Shown: in pieces, positions 8,000 through 15,500 of the stretch | Position numbering within the stretch: position 1 is the first letter of the stretch | Layout: each line of letters starts with the position of its first letter | Origin: a virus | Strand: one strand, 5' to 3' | Length of the DNA: 22,607 bases | Virus record (IMG/VR): IMGVR_UViG_3300025030_000433 | Coordinates: 1-22,607 of that record | Position numbers and translations under genes: made by a program | Notes under the pieces: generated by a model | Seen by the model: only the letters and a program-made list of their open reading frames with translations | Told to the model about the DNA's origin: nothing | The model's database searches: none

Positions 8000-8283
8000 G
8001 TTGGACAATTAAAACCTTAAAGAAATACTTTGAGCAGAAGTTCAAGGACATGAGCAAGGCTCGGAAACTTGCACGGAAGCTAATGAATACCAGACTTAAT
8101 GGAATGAACAACATACATTTGCAACTTGTAAAGCAGAATGAGACATTTGTTAATAAAGATGAAATGAAGCTGGTTGAACGGGAGATCAAAAGTTTATCAC
8201 GGTTGGTTTACATCGGACTCGGAGTATGGTTACTTTTACAGCCAATTATAATGTATATATTGACTTTACTTTATAAGAGATGA
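7996..8283 (+). CDS. XhlA-like small protein with C-terminal membrane helix (95 aa)
   Basis: Residues 1-40 are strongly basic (KKYFEQKFKDMSKARKLARK). Residues about 35-70 are a likely coiled-coil stretch containing QNETFVNKDEMKLVEREIK. Residues 71-92 are a membrane helix (VYIGLGVWLLLQPIIMYILTLL), ending in KR. This soluble-coil-then-helix layout resembles XhlA-type holin-associated proteins of phages and Gram-positive prophages, though similarity is only in architecture. It overlaps both neighbours by four bases (ATGA), showing tight coupling inside the cassette. It probably works with the preceding coiled-coil membrane protein. Confidence 0.6.
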   Translation: MSWTIKTLKKYFEQKFKDMSKARKLARKLMNTRLNGMNNIHLQLVKQNETFVNKDEMKLVEREIKSLSRLVYIGLGVWLLLQPIIMYILTLLYKR

Positions 8284-8786
8284 AAAAAATACTATTCTTT
8301 TTAGTCGTGATTCTTTGCGGGTGCAGTCCCGTGTGTACCATAGCGCAAATATCAGATCAATATGTTTATGTTGATCAGTATTGTAAAGCACAGTTACCGG
8401 ATTACAAACTACAGGCAAAAGTAACAGCGGGTTGTTTTGGTTATTCTCTGACTCAAACTCCTGCACCCGGAACAATACTATCAGCAACTAATAAGGTCGT
8501 TACAGTCACTTTAAAAGCCACCGGCACGAACGGCAAATCAACATCAGAAACATTCAGAGTTACTCTGCTGGATACTATCACACCCCGGATAACCGTTCCT
8601 ATCGCTTCAGTTGATGAGTTGCTTAAAAAGAGCCAGCTACTTTACGACACTGCTGATCGGATGGTAGGAATGATTGACAGCGTGTTCACTCGGAATATCC
8701 TTGTTGTCGCTTCGTGGGATTCTGCCGGTGTAAGGCAAAGGTTTGTTTCTTACACTGATACTTTTGATTTAGCGATATTGAAATGA
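8280..8786 (+). CDS. Exported HYR-like protein, possible lipoprotein (168 aa)
   Basis: Residues 1-23 are a signal peptide. It contains LCGC (12-15), a possible but non-ideal lipobox with Cys15 as the modified residue; it also offers a standard cleavage site near TIAQ (20-23). Residues about 28-104 match the HYR (hyalin repeat) immunoglobulin-like pattern: YVYVDQYCKAQLPDY, then a second Cys at 52, SLTQTPAPGTIL, VTVTLKATGTNGKS, and the closing TFRVTLLDTITPRI. Cys35 and Cys52 are at the places where HYR domains form a disulfide. The remaining C-terminal part may be helical. HYR domains are common in Bacteroidota surface proteins but unexpected between lysis genes. It may bind the host envelope or act as a periplasmic lysis accessory. 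Confidence 0.6.
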   Translation: MKKILFFLVVILCGCSPVCTIAQISDQYVYVDQYCKAQLPDYKLQAKVTAGCFGYSLTQTPAPGTILSATNKVVTVTLKATGTNGKSTSETFRVTLLDTITPRITVPIASVDELLKKSQLLYDTADRMVGMIDSVFTRNILVVASWDSAGVRQRFVSYTDTFDLAILK

Positions 8787-8974
8787 CAGAGTTTGAAAAC
8801 TATATTAAAAACAGGAGTCCTTTGAGGAGTGTTGATAAGGTCCGTTATGAAATGGGTATTAAGGCTCAGCAGGTGGCAGACAGGTTTTTCCCTGATGACC
8901 CTGAGAAAAATAAAGTCTGTGCAGATGCTTATCTTTTAGCGATGTATGATATGGTTGAACTAATATATAATTGA
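8783..8974 (+). CDS. Small hypothetical protein in lysis cassette (63 aa)
   Basis: The protein is short, soluble and probably helical (KVRYEMGIKAQQVADRFF, then VCADAYLLAMYDMVELI). It has no membrane segment or signal peptide and no recognised family. It overlaps the preceding gene by four bases (ATGA) and is one base from the next, so it is almost certainly translated as part of the cassette. Its position between an exported protein and a holin-like protein hints at a lysis regulator, for example an antiholin without a membrane anchor. There is no direct evidence for that. Confidence 0.55.
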   Translation: MTEFENYIKNRSPLRSVDKVRYEMGIKAQQVADRFFPDDPEKNKVCADAYLLAMYDMVELIYN

Positions 8975-8975
8975 G

Positions 8976-9248
8976 ATGAAAAAGTTTATTTCGTGGTTTG
9001 CCGGGTTTTTTCAGGACCAGGGAGACTCAGCAAGTAGCAAAAGGCTTGTAATGTACATCTTTGTATTTATCTTCTTTATGGAGGTAAAGGCTAATATCGG
9101 GGGTGCAAGTATTGACCCTCAGATCCTTTATGCAACAGTCGGAGTTATCCTGTTTTGTATAGGTGCGGTAACGGCCGAATTTTTCAATCAGATGAAAACA
9201 ACCTCATCCAAAACGACAACTGAAACTGAGAAGAAACAAACGGTATAA
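8976..9248 (+). CDS. Holin-like two-helix membrane protein (90 aa)
   Basis: After an amphipathic N-terminus (KKFISWFAGFFQDQGDSASS), residues about 22-36 (KRLVMYIFVFIFFME) and 49-70 (QILYATVGVILFCIGAVTAEFF) form two membrane helices joined by a short loop. A polar Thr/Lys-rich C-terminal tail follows. The layout, including the SSKRL... lead-in to the first helix, is the usual one of small phage holins found next to endolysins in Bacteroidota phages. The stop overlaps the amidase start by one base (TAATG). Placement immediately upstream of the endolysin makes this the best single holin candidate. It should release the amidase to the periplasm. Confidence 0.7.
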   Translation: MKKFISWFAGFFQDQGDSASSKRLVMYIFVFIFFMEVKANIGGASIDPQILYATVGVILFCIGAVTAEFFNQMKTTSSKTTTETEKKQTV

Positions 9249-9691
9249 TGGCAGTTCTTGTAATAGTGCATTGCTCGGATAGTTCCTGGGGTAATGCAGC
9301 AGCGATAACAAAATGGCATTTAGAACGTGGTTTTGAAACTATTGCCTATCACTATGTCATCCTTAATGGTAGGTTGTCTCCGTTTAAGATGCACATGGAA
9401 TATGACGGACATATAGAAACCGGAAGGCCTTTGGATGATGATAATGATTTTGAACTTGACGAAAAGGGGGCTCATGCTTTCGGTTATAATATGGCAGTCG
9501 GACTTTGCCTGATAGGGTTATCCGGTACATTCTCAGATTCTCAGATCCGGGCGCTTGATTTTGAGACACGAAAACTAAGGAAACAATTTGGAGAGATAAT
9601 AGTCAAACAGCACTCGGATGTTGATCCTAAAAATAAGCCGCATTGTGCAGGACTTACAAAATTGCAAATGAATACACTTAATAAAATATGA
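9248..9691 (+). CDS. Endolysin: zinc-dependent N-acetylmuramoyl-L-alanine amidase (Amidase_2 / T7 lysozyme-like)
   Basis: The 147-residue protein spans a single Amidase_2 domain, close to T7 lysozyme in length. The zinc ligands expected in this family are present: His8 (LVIVHCSDSSWG), His122 (KQHSDVDP) and Cys133 (NKPHCAG). The catalytic helper residues Tyr34 (AYHYVI) and Lys130 are also there. The conserved middle region GAHAFGYNMAVGLCLIG covers 74-90. The enzyme should cut the bond between MurNAc and L-Ala of peptidoglycan. No signal peptide or SAR helix is seen, so it needs the holin for export. It overlaps the spanin gene by four bases (ATGA at 9688-9691). Enzyme identity is the most secure lysis call in the window. 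Confidence 0.93.
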   Translation: MAVLVIVHCSDSSWGNAAAITKWHLERGFETIAYHYVILNGRLSPFKMHMEYDGHIETGRPLDDDNDFELDEKGAHAFGYNMAVGLCLIGLSGTFSDSQIRALDFETRKLRKQFGEIIVKQHSDVDPKNKPHCAGLTKLQMNTLNKI

Positions 9692-10206
9692 AAACAAAAC
9701 TACTCTTATTAGCTATTTTAATCCTGTTTTTAGGCAGTTGTGTTACACAACGTAAATGTGCCAGCAAATTTCCTCCTCAGTCCGTTACAGAGACTAAGGA
9801 TAGTATTGTCGTTAAAGATTCAATCATTTACAGGGACAGGGATGTTCCTTATAAGATCCCAGGAGATACTATACGGAAAGATAAACCGATTCCAGGAATA
9901 CCTGAAAAGATTAATATATCTCCGATAATCCTTGAAAATACCTATGCAATTGCTAAGGCATGGATAGATAATTCCCGGTTAAAGATGGAACTGCAACAGA
10001 AAGATCAGGTAATAACTTTTAAACTTGATAGCGCAGACAAGGTATCAAAGCACTGGGAATACAAGTACAAGAATGAAAAGCAAACCATTGTTGTAAAAGA
10101 GAAGTATACTCCAAAGGTTTTTAAAGTTGCATTCTGGTTGTGGATTTTTGTGATAGTTGCAGGTTTGGGTTATGTTGTACTCAGGTTGTTTGTTTTTAAA
10201 AAATAA
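9688..10206 (+). CDS. Candidate unimolecular spanin (outer-membrane lipoprotein with C-terminal membrane helix)
   Basis: Residues 1-17 are a lipoprotein signal peptide ending in lipobox LGSC, with Cys18 as the lipidated residue. A polar periplasmic region follows, with a Pro-rich part (VPYKIPGD...KPIPGIPEK) and a coiled-coil-prone helix at about 85-140. Residues 146-169 are a C-terminal membrane helix (KVAFWLWIFVIVAGLGYVVL), ending in FKK. A protein lipidated in the outer membrane at one end and anchored in the inner membrane at the other is the definition of a u-spanin, as in phage T1 gp11. Position directly after the amidase agrees. It would fuse the two membranes as the last lysis step. 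Alternative: a generic lipoprotein of Bacteroidota phages. Confidence 0.75.
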   Translation: MKTKLLLLAILILFLGSCVTQRKCASKFPPQSVTETKDSIVVKDSIIYRDRDVPYKIPGDTIRKDKPIPGIPEKINISPIILENTYAIAKAWIDNSRLKMELQQKDQVITFKLDSADKVSKHWEYKYKNEKQTIVVKEKYTPKVFKVAFWLWIFVIVAGLGYVVLRLFVFKK

Positions 10207-10222
10207 CTTAATAAACTATATC

Positions 10223-10936
10223 ATGAGTTCTTTTTCACATTATATATATGAGGTAAGACTCAGGATCCGTCAGCTTAATCTCTATGATGACGACAAGCTT
10301 GATGATCGTCTTATAAAGTTCTGGATCAATAATCAAAGAGCATTATGGCTTCGTAATGACATGAATAAAAATCATGATATCGACGAACAGATAATACAAA
10401 CGGTCATTGATCCATTGGAAGTATGTGACAGATCATTACATCCGGTACATCTTACCGGGTATAGTGTTTTAAGAACAGTCAATGATATCCCTAAGACTAT
10501 AGAACTTAACAATGGAGATGGTATTTTGGAAGTAGGTCCTGTAGATGAGATAGCTCATCGTTTTTCATATGTTAATATTGCCAGGGCCAGATTTGGTGGA
10601 AATGGAAGATGGAACTCAAGACAGATATTTGTATTCCGCCATGGATTAAGATTTCTCCTTATCGCGAAAGATATGGAGAGCGGAAGTTTTCTTAAGTACA
10701 TGAGATATCTTAAGTACCGCGGAATATTTTATGATCCCGAGCAACTTGCAAACTTTATGCATGTAGATGGCACGGCTTGTTATTCCGATGATGATGATTA
10801 TCCTATGAATGAATGGATGTGGAACTATATCAGGGATAGGATAACAAAGGATAACTTTCCATTAGTAACAGGAGCGCCTACAGATAAGGTTAATGATGCA
10901 AGTGAGACATTAAAAGTTACTTCTAATGAAGAATAA
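10223..10936 (+). CDS. crAss-like tail connector / P22 gp4-like tail tubular protein (237 aa)
   Basis: The start is set at 10223 (MSSFSHYIYEVRLRIRQLN) and not at the in-frame ATG at 10157, because the upstream one would overlap the spanin gene by 50 bases and its 22 extra residues merely read through that gene. The context ACTATATCATG resembles other starts here. The N-terminus has the helical Y-E-V-R-x-R-I...D-D-K-L-D-D-R-L-I...W-I-N-N-Q-R opening I associate with crAss-like 'P22 gp4-like' head-to-tail connector proteins. The middle is beta-rich, and the C-terminal part is helical (YPMNEWMWNYIRDRI). Probable role: a ring between portal and tail. This is by recollection of the family, not alignment. 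It overlaps the next gene by 11 bases. Confidence 0.65.
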   Translation: MSSFSHYIYEVRLRIRQLNLYDDDKLDDRLIKFWINNQRALWLRNDMNKNHDIDEQIIQTVIDPLEVCDRSLHPVHLTGYSVLRTVNDIPKTIELNNGDGILEVGPVDEIAHRFSYVNIARARFGGNGRWNSRQIFVFRHGLRFLLIAKDMESGSFLKYMRYLKYRGIFYDPEQLANFMHVDGTACYSDDDDYPMNEWMWNYIRDRITKDNFPLVTGAPTDKVNDASETLKVTSNEE

Positions 10937-11456
10937 AGAAAGATATGGTCTGCCTGAGATATATAAGTTCTTTAAGAAGAAATTCACAAGGGACGAAAGG
11001 AATAGTTCTGCATTCCTTGACTATAAGAAGTTCAGTGCAATTCTTAAAGACTCTAATAAAAAACTATCTTCGCTGATCATTGATGAAGCAATTGAGTTTA
11101 AGATGCCTCTTCGTCTTGGATTTGTAAGGATAAAAAAATATAAGAAATCTCCTCATATTAATGATGATGGTACTGTTGATAAAAAGGGATTAAGTATCGA
11201 TTGGCCATCATCAAAAAGTTTATGGAACAGAGAATATCCCGGGAAGACAAAAGAAGAGTTGAAGGAGATAAGGAAGAAACCACTGGTTTATTTTCTTAAT
11301 GAACATACAGATGGATATGGATTCATGTTATACTGGAGTAAAAAGGGAAGTAATGCCGTAAATAGGAGTCTGTATTCATTAGTGTTCACGTTTTCAAATA
11401 ACCGTCATCTTGCAAAAGTACTGCAGGGAGAAAGAAAAATAGATTATTATGAATGA
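10926..11456 (+). CDS. Conserved-looking protein of the tail module (176 aa), function unknown
   Basis: Basic N-terminal half (KFFKKKFTRDERNSS...) with predicted helices, then a beta-rich part: MPLRLGFVRIKKYK at 99-112, then IDWPSSKSLWNREYPGK, a charged linker with ELKEIRKKPLVYFLNEH, TDGYGFMLYWSKK at 136-148 and a final strand LYSLVFTFSNNR. The pairing 'RLGFVRIKKYK ... IDW..SK.LW ... TDGY.F..YW' is one I associate with crAss-like phages near the connector genes, but I cannot name its function. High basic charge would suit nucleic-acid contact or a capsid-portal interface. It overlaps both neighbours (11 and 8 bases), so it is co-translated with them. Confidence 0.6.
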   Translation: MKNKERYGLPEIYKFFKKKFTRDERNSSAFLDYKKFSAILKDSNKKLSSLIIDEAIEFKMPLRLGFVRIKKYKKSPHINDDGTVDKKGLSIDWPSSKSLWNREYPGKTKEELKEIRKKPLVYFLNEHTDGYGFMLYWSKKGSNAVNRSLYSLVFTFSNNRHLAKVLQGERKIDYYE

Positions 11457-11760
11457 TGCAAAATCAATATCGCCAATTATGGAAAATGTAAAACAGTCTT
11501 TCAGGTTCTCCAAGGAAGTTGACGGTGTAACCAAAAATGTAAGTGGAGAAGAAGTAGAAAACGGATGGGTAATTACAATATCAAAAGAATGGTATGAAGG
11601 AGAAGGAGATAACCGTAAGTGGAAAAATGAATGCAAAAAATACATTTCAAAAGATAATCCTATGGAAAATCTTAAGAATAAAGATAAGAAAGATAAAGAG
11701 GAAGTATCAGACATGATCAACAGCCTGTCTAATATTTCCGGGTTATTGTCTGTTGACTAA
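11449..11760 (+). CDS. Small charged hypothetical protein (103 aa)
   Basis: No family recognised. A central beta-like part (FRFSKEVDGVTKN, then NGWVITISKEWYEGEG) is followed by a very charged lysine-rich helix (LKNKDKKDKEEVSDMIN) and a hydrophobic C-terminal end (LSNISGLLSVD). No signal peptide or membrane helix is visible. It overlaps the preceding gene by eight bases and is 11 bases before the next tail gene, whose start sits in a TAATATCATG context. Position suggests a small connector or chaperone for tail assembly. Confidence 0.6.
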   Translation: MNDAKSISPIMENVKQSFRFSKEVDGVTKNVSGEEVENGWVITISKEWYEGEGDNRKWKNECKKYISKDNPMENLKNKDKKDKEEVSDMINSLSNISGLLSVD

Positions 11761-11771
11761 ATTATAATATC

Positions 11772-12506
11772 ATGGCTGATAAATTTGTTTCCGTTTACAG
11801 AGTAATAGAAGAGGTCTACCAGAATGAGGGTTATGCTCATGAACTTGACTGGTCAGATGCTATCTCCTGGATAGGCAAAGCTCTTGGACTTATTGCAGCT
11901 CCTGCCATATATCAGTCAAAGATAACCGGTCTTGACATCCTTACTCCTCATGTAGAATGTGTTGATTATAGAGGCAATCTTCCTATTGACTTTGTAGAAA
12001 TACTTGTGAATGGTGTCAGAGACTCAACCTCAAAACAGATATACACGTATAGTGGCAATGTAAATAAGGATTACGGATCCCCTACTTATGTAGTAAAGGA
12101 TCAGTATATTGATATCAGCGAAGAGACAGCTACTCTTGAACTTGCATATAAGGCATTCATGATTGATGATCATGGTTTTCCTATGGTCCCGGATAACGAA
12201 AGAGTCATCGAAGCAGTAAGGGCATTCGTTACTTATCGTATCGATCATAAACTCTGGAGAAAAGATAAGATAAGTGATAAGGTATACTCTCATAGCGAAA
12301 AGGAATGGTTATGGTATGTAGGCAGTGCACAGAATTCTTTAAGAATAATAGGTCCGGAAAGAAGACGTATGTGGACAAAATACTTTACCCAGGTACTCCC
12401 TACAATAATGACAAGCGATCCCGAGAATATTGATGAAATAACAGAAGATTATTCTGGGTATACAAAACCTAATGTTACTTATCCTGATCTGCCAAGTACT
12501 CCATAA
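11772..12506 (+). CDS. crAss-like tail/connector ring protein (244 aa)
   Basis: The N-terminus is helical (VYRVIEEVYQNEGYAHELDWSD...), followed by a beta-rich centre (VECVDYRGNLPIDFVEILVNG), then an ordered ITGLDIL/YIDISEETATLELAYKAF segment. A helical C-terminus follows (ERVIEAVRAFVTYRIDHKLW, then a WLWYVGSAQNSLR...RRRMWTKYFTQVLPTI stretch). Helical bundle plus beta core is the layout of phage head-tail connector and ring proteins. Together with the preceding connector-like gene and the large tail protein two bases downstream, the order fits the crAss-like tail module. The call is family-level and by recollection. Confidence 0.6.
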   Translation: MADKFVSVYRVIEEVYQNEGYAHELDWSDAISWIGKALGLIAAPAIYQSKITGLDILTPHVECVDYRGNLPIDFVEILVNGVRDSTSKQIYTYSGNVNKDYGSPTYVVKDQYIDISEETATLELAYKAFMIDDHGFPMVPDNERVIEAVRAFVTYRIDHKLWRKDKISDKVYSHSEKEWLWYVGSAQNSLRIIGPERRRMWTKYFTQVLPTIMTSDPENIDEITEDYSGYTKPNVTYPDLPSTP

Positions 12507-12508
12507 CG

Positions 12509-15500
12509 ATGCCTGTATTTAAGAATACATATAAGAAGCTTGACAGGGATACAGCTTTTAACAAGGTTGATAATGAAAGCATGTATGACTGTCGTAACTT
12601 TCGTATCACTGGCAATGATCCTGCTCGTAATGGAGGACTTACAATCATAAAGGGTAATTATCCGTTAGATGGGGACTTTGATTCAATAGGAGCTACAAAT
12701 CACAGGATAATAGGTAGTGTTAGAGTAAGAGACAAGATGATACTCTTTACTACTGATGATGATACTCCTTCTCCTACTGCTTCTAATGGAAAGATATGGG
12801 AAACTGATTTTGCGGATGATCAGATAGTGATGGCTGATATCAGGCTTCTTTATTCCGGGATCCTTAACTTCTCAATGCAGAATCCTATTGAAGATGCTCT
12901 TTCATTTTATGAGAATGAGGATATAGTCAAGATCTACTGGAGTGATAATTACAATGATCTTCGTTATGCCAATGTAGCAACTTATCTTACAGATGACGGA
13001 TTGATAAAATCAGGAAGCAACTCATATCTTGATCCTGATGAGTTCAATATAGTACAGAAGATGGATCTTTCTACCCCGGAATTCATGCAAATGGTAAGTG
13101 GAAGTATCCCTGTTGGTATGGTTCAATATGGATATCGTCTTTATAAACTTAATGGTCCGGCCAGCAACTTCTCTCCATTATGTAGGATGATACCGCTGAC
13201 AACAAGTTCTATGTCCCTGCAGAATACTATTTCATTTAAAGGTGCAGATCGTCTTAATGCTTCAGGAGCTAATCAATCTTCAGGCAAAGGAATAGTAATA
13301 AAGATAGAAAATATAGATACTGATTATGACAGGATAGAGGTTATAGCAGTTCATTACTCAGCTCTTAATGAGGTACCAAAGGTTTATATAGTAGAAGTTA
13401 AACCGGTAGATTCAACAGTATATATCACTGATGATGGACTTTATAATTCAGGAGAATACCTGTATTCTGAGTTTGTGATGATAAACAATCCATTCAGATG
13501 TAAATCTATTGCTGCCAAGTTCAATATTCTTTTTGCTACCGGAATAAAACAGAACGAGTTTGATTTTGATTATGATGCCAGAGCATATAGATATGCAAGT
13601 ACTCGTTCCTGTTATCTATATGAAACAGATGGTGGTTACTGGATGAATAGTCTTACTTATGGAAACACGTGGTTGAAATACAATTCATCAGGAGTAAATA
13701 TAGATTCTGTTGATTCAATAGATGATCTTCCTTTTGACATAGATGCTATATGTAAAAGCAATGATATTACATTTGATAGCCAGGGAACAAACTTTGCATT
13801 TCACCAGGATGGAACAACAAGAGGCGGAGAGGGTCCTAATGTAAGTTATATATTCCAGTCTGTTAATGAAAAGCCTATCGACAATCTTGGTAATAATAAA
13901 ACCTTTGGTGTAGTGCCTGTTGCAGTGCCTAATTATTATAATGGTCCGGAAAGCCCGGTATTCAACCAGTCTATAAGAACACTTACCAGAGGAGAGATAT
14001 ACAGGGTCGGTTGTGTTGGTTTTGATGACAAGGGTCGTCCGAGTCCTGTTAAGTGGATAGGAGATATACGAACTCCCGAGCACGGAACTGATGTAAGCGG
14101 TAAGACAGGATCTTCTTATACAAGTCTTGGAGCAACAAATTCATGGCCCATAGAGATTGTATTCACCCTTACAAATCTTCCTACTGAAGTAAAATATGTC
14201 CAGATAGTATATGTAAAGCGCACTGATGACAATAAGACTGTTAAACTACAGGGAAACTTAAGCTGGATATATCCTTATAATGGTTCTGAGTGGATAGTAG
14301 GCAAGCCATCATATTCAAGTACAAGTGCATATAGTGGCCTTGCTGCCATACCAAAGAAACATCTCGTGATGTTCTCACCGGAGATATCATTCTATAAAAA
14401 CTTTACGCAGAGTTCGAATGATTTTCTTCAACTCATTGGTACTTGTACCGGAGTAAATAATGCATATGGCACACAACATGAAGCACTAAAGTATCATACT
14501 CCTGTTTCCCTTGCTCTTGGTAAGTGGTATGCAGTACAGGAATCAAGGATGCAGAATGCAGCAGTCACGCCAGATGTAGAAGCAATAAGTACTTCATTTG
14601 GGGATATCCCTAATTTTATTCCTATATCCGGATGGACAGCGCCGTCAGGAGTCCGTAAGCTTGGTAATCTTGGAACATCACTTCTTATTAAGTTAGGAAC
14701 TGCTCTTGATGTATCGGGAATAATAGCTGCTGATAAATATATGATTGCCAATTACAGGACTAATCTTTATGGTTCTCAATATGGTGGTCATTCCTATGAG
14801 GATCGGACAAAGAATGAATATATAGCAGCTGGAGATATTGTTGCTGTCAGTACTGGTAATGCCACGGCTTATTTTAACCAGGGAGATACTTACATTGCCT
14901 ACACTGATCATCTTACAAGTTACTATAATGAATGGTACCAAAAGGCATCAGGCATTGCTTCTGTTGATACATTTGCATCAGTGGTAATGTTTCCATGTGA
15001 GACGAGTGTAAACCTTGCATACAGACTCGATGACTGCTGGCACAGGATCTTTGATAATGTTCCTACAGCATACTGGATAAGAGAGAAAGGAAATGCAGAG
15101 TTCACAGAGACAATAAGCAATGCCGATGGAATAACATATCTTAATAACTGGACAGATCTTTATCTCGAGAATACAGTATATAAACGTACTGCTGATGCTA
15201 AGAAGTTTCTTCCGGCGCCATTTGACTATAATCCGGAATATTATAACGACTGTCTTGTCATGGCTTCCAATATGAAAGAGGGAAGAGAGACAATAGATCC
15301 CTGGACTCAATGGCTTTCAAATGAATCTATAATTGTTAATAAAACCTTTGGACCAGTTAATAAACTCGCTGCATGGAAAAACTACCTGTTATTCTTTCAG
15401 GATAATGCTGTTGGTTCATTAAGTGTCATGGATAGATCTGTAATATCTGATACAGAAGGTAAGAGTACAACACTCGGACAGGGCGAGATCCTGCAGAGAT

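Noticed and set aside
9740-9928. Embedded + strand frame inside the spanin gene, as in overlapping Rz/Rz1 pairs
   Set aside because: The product has no lipobox or signal peptide, and the enclosing protein already has both a lipobox and a membrane helix, so a second spanin subunit is not needed.
10157-10222. Upstream ATG of the connector gene
   Set aside because: The 22 extra residues are a read of the spanin's 3' end in another frame and would force a 50-base overlap; the ATG at 10223 has a better context.
11394-11720. Minus-strand frame of 108 residues
   Set aside because: It is opposite the overlapping coding genes at 10926-11760 and its Ser/Phe/Leu-rich product is a typical mirror of Lys/Glu-rich coding sequence.
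13715-15310. Several minus-strand open frames inside the giant tail gene (up to 122 residues)
   Set aside because: They lie entirely opposite a clearly coding + frame, have no recognisable domains and have Cys/Ile/Tyr-rich shadow composition.
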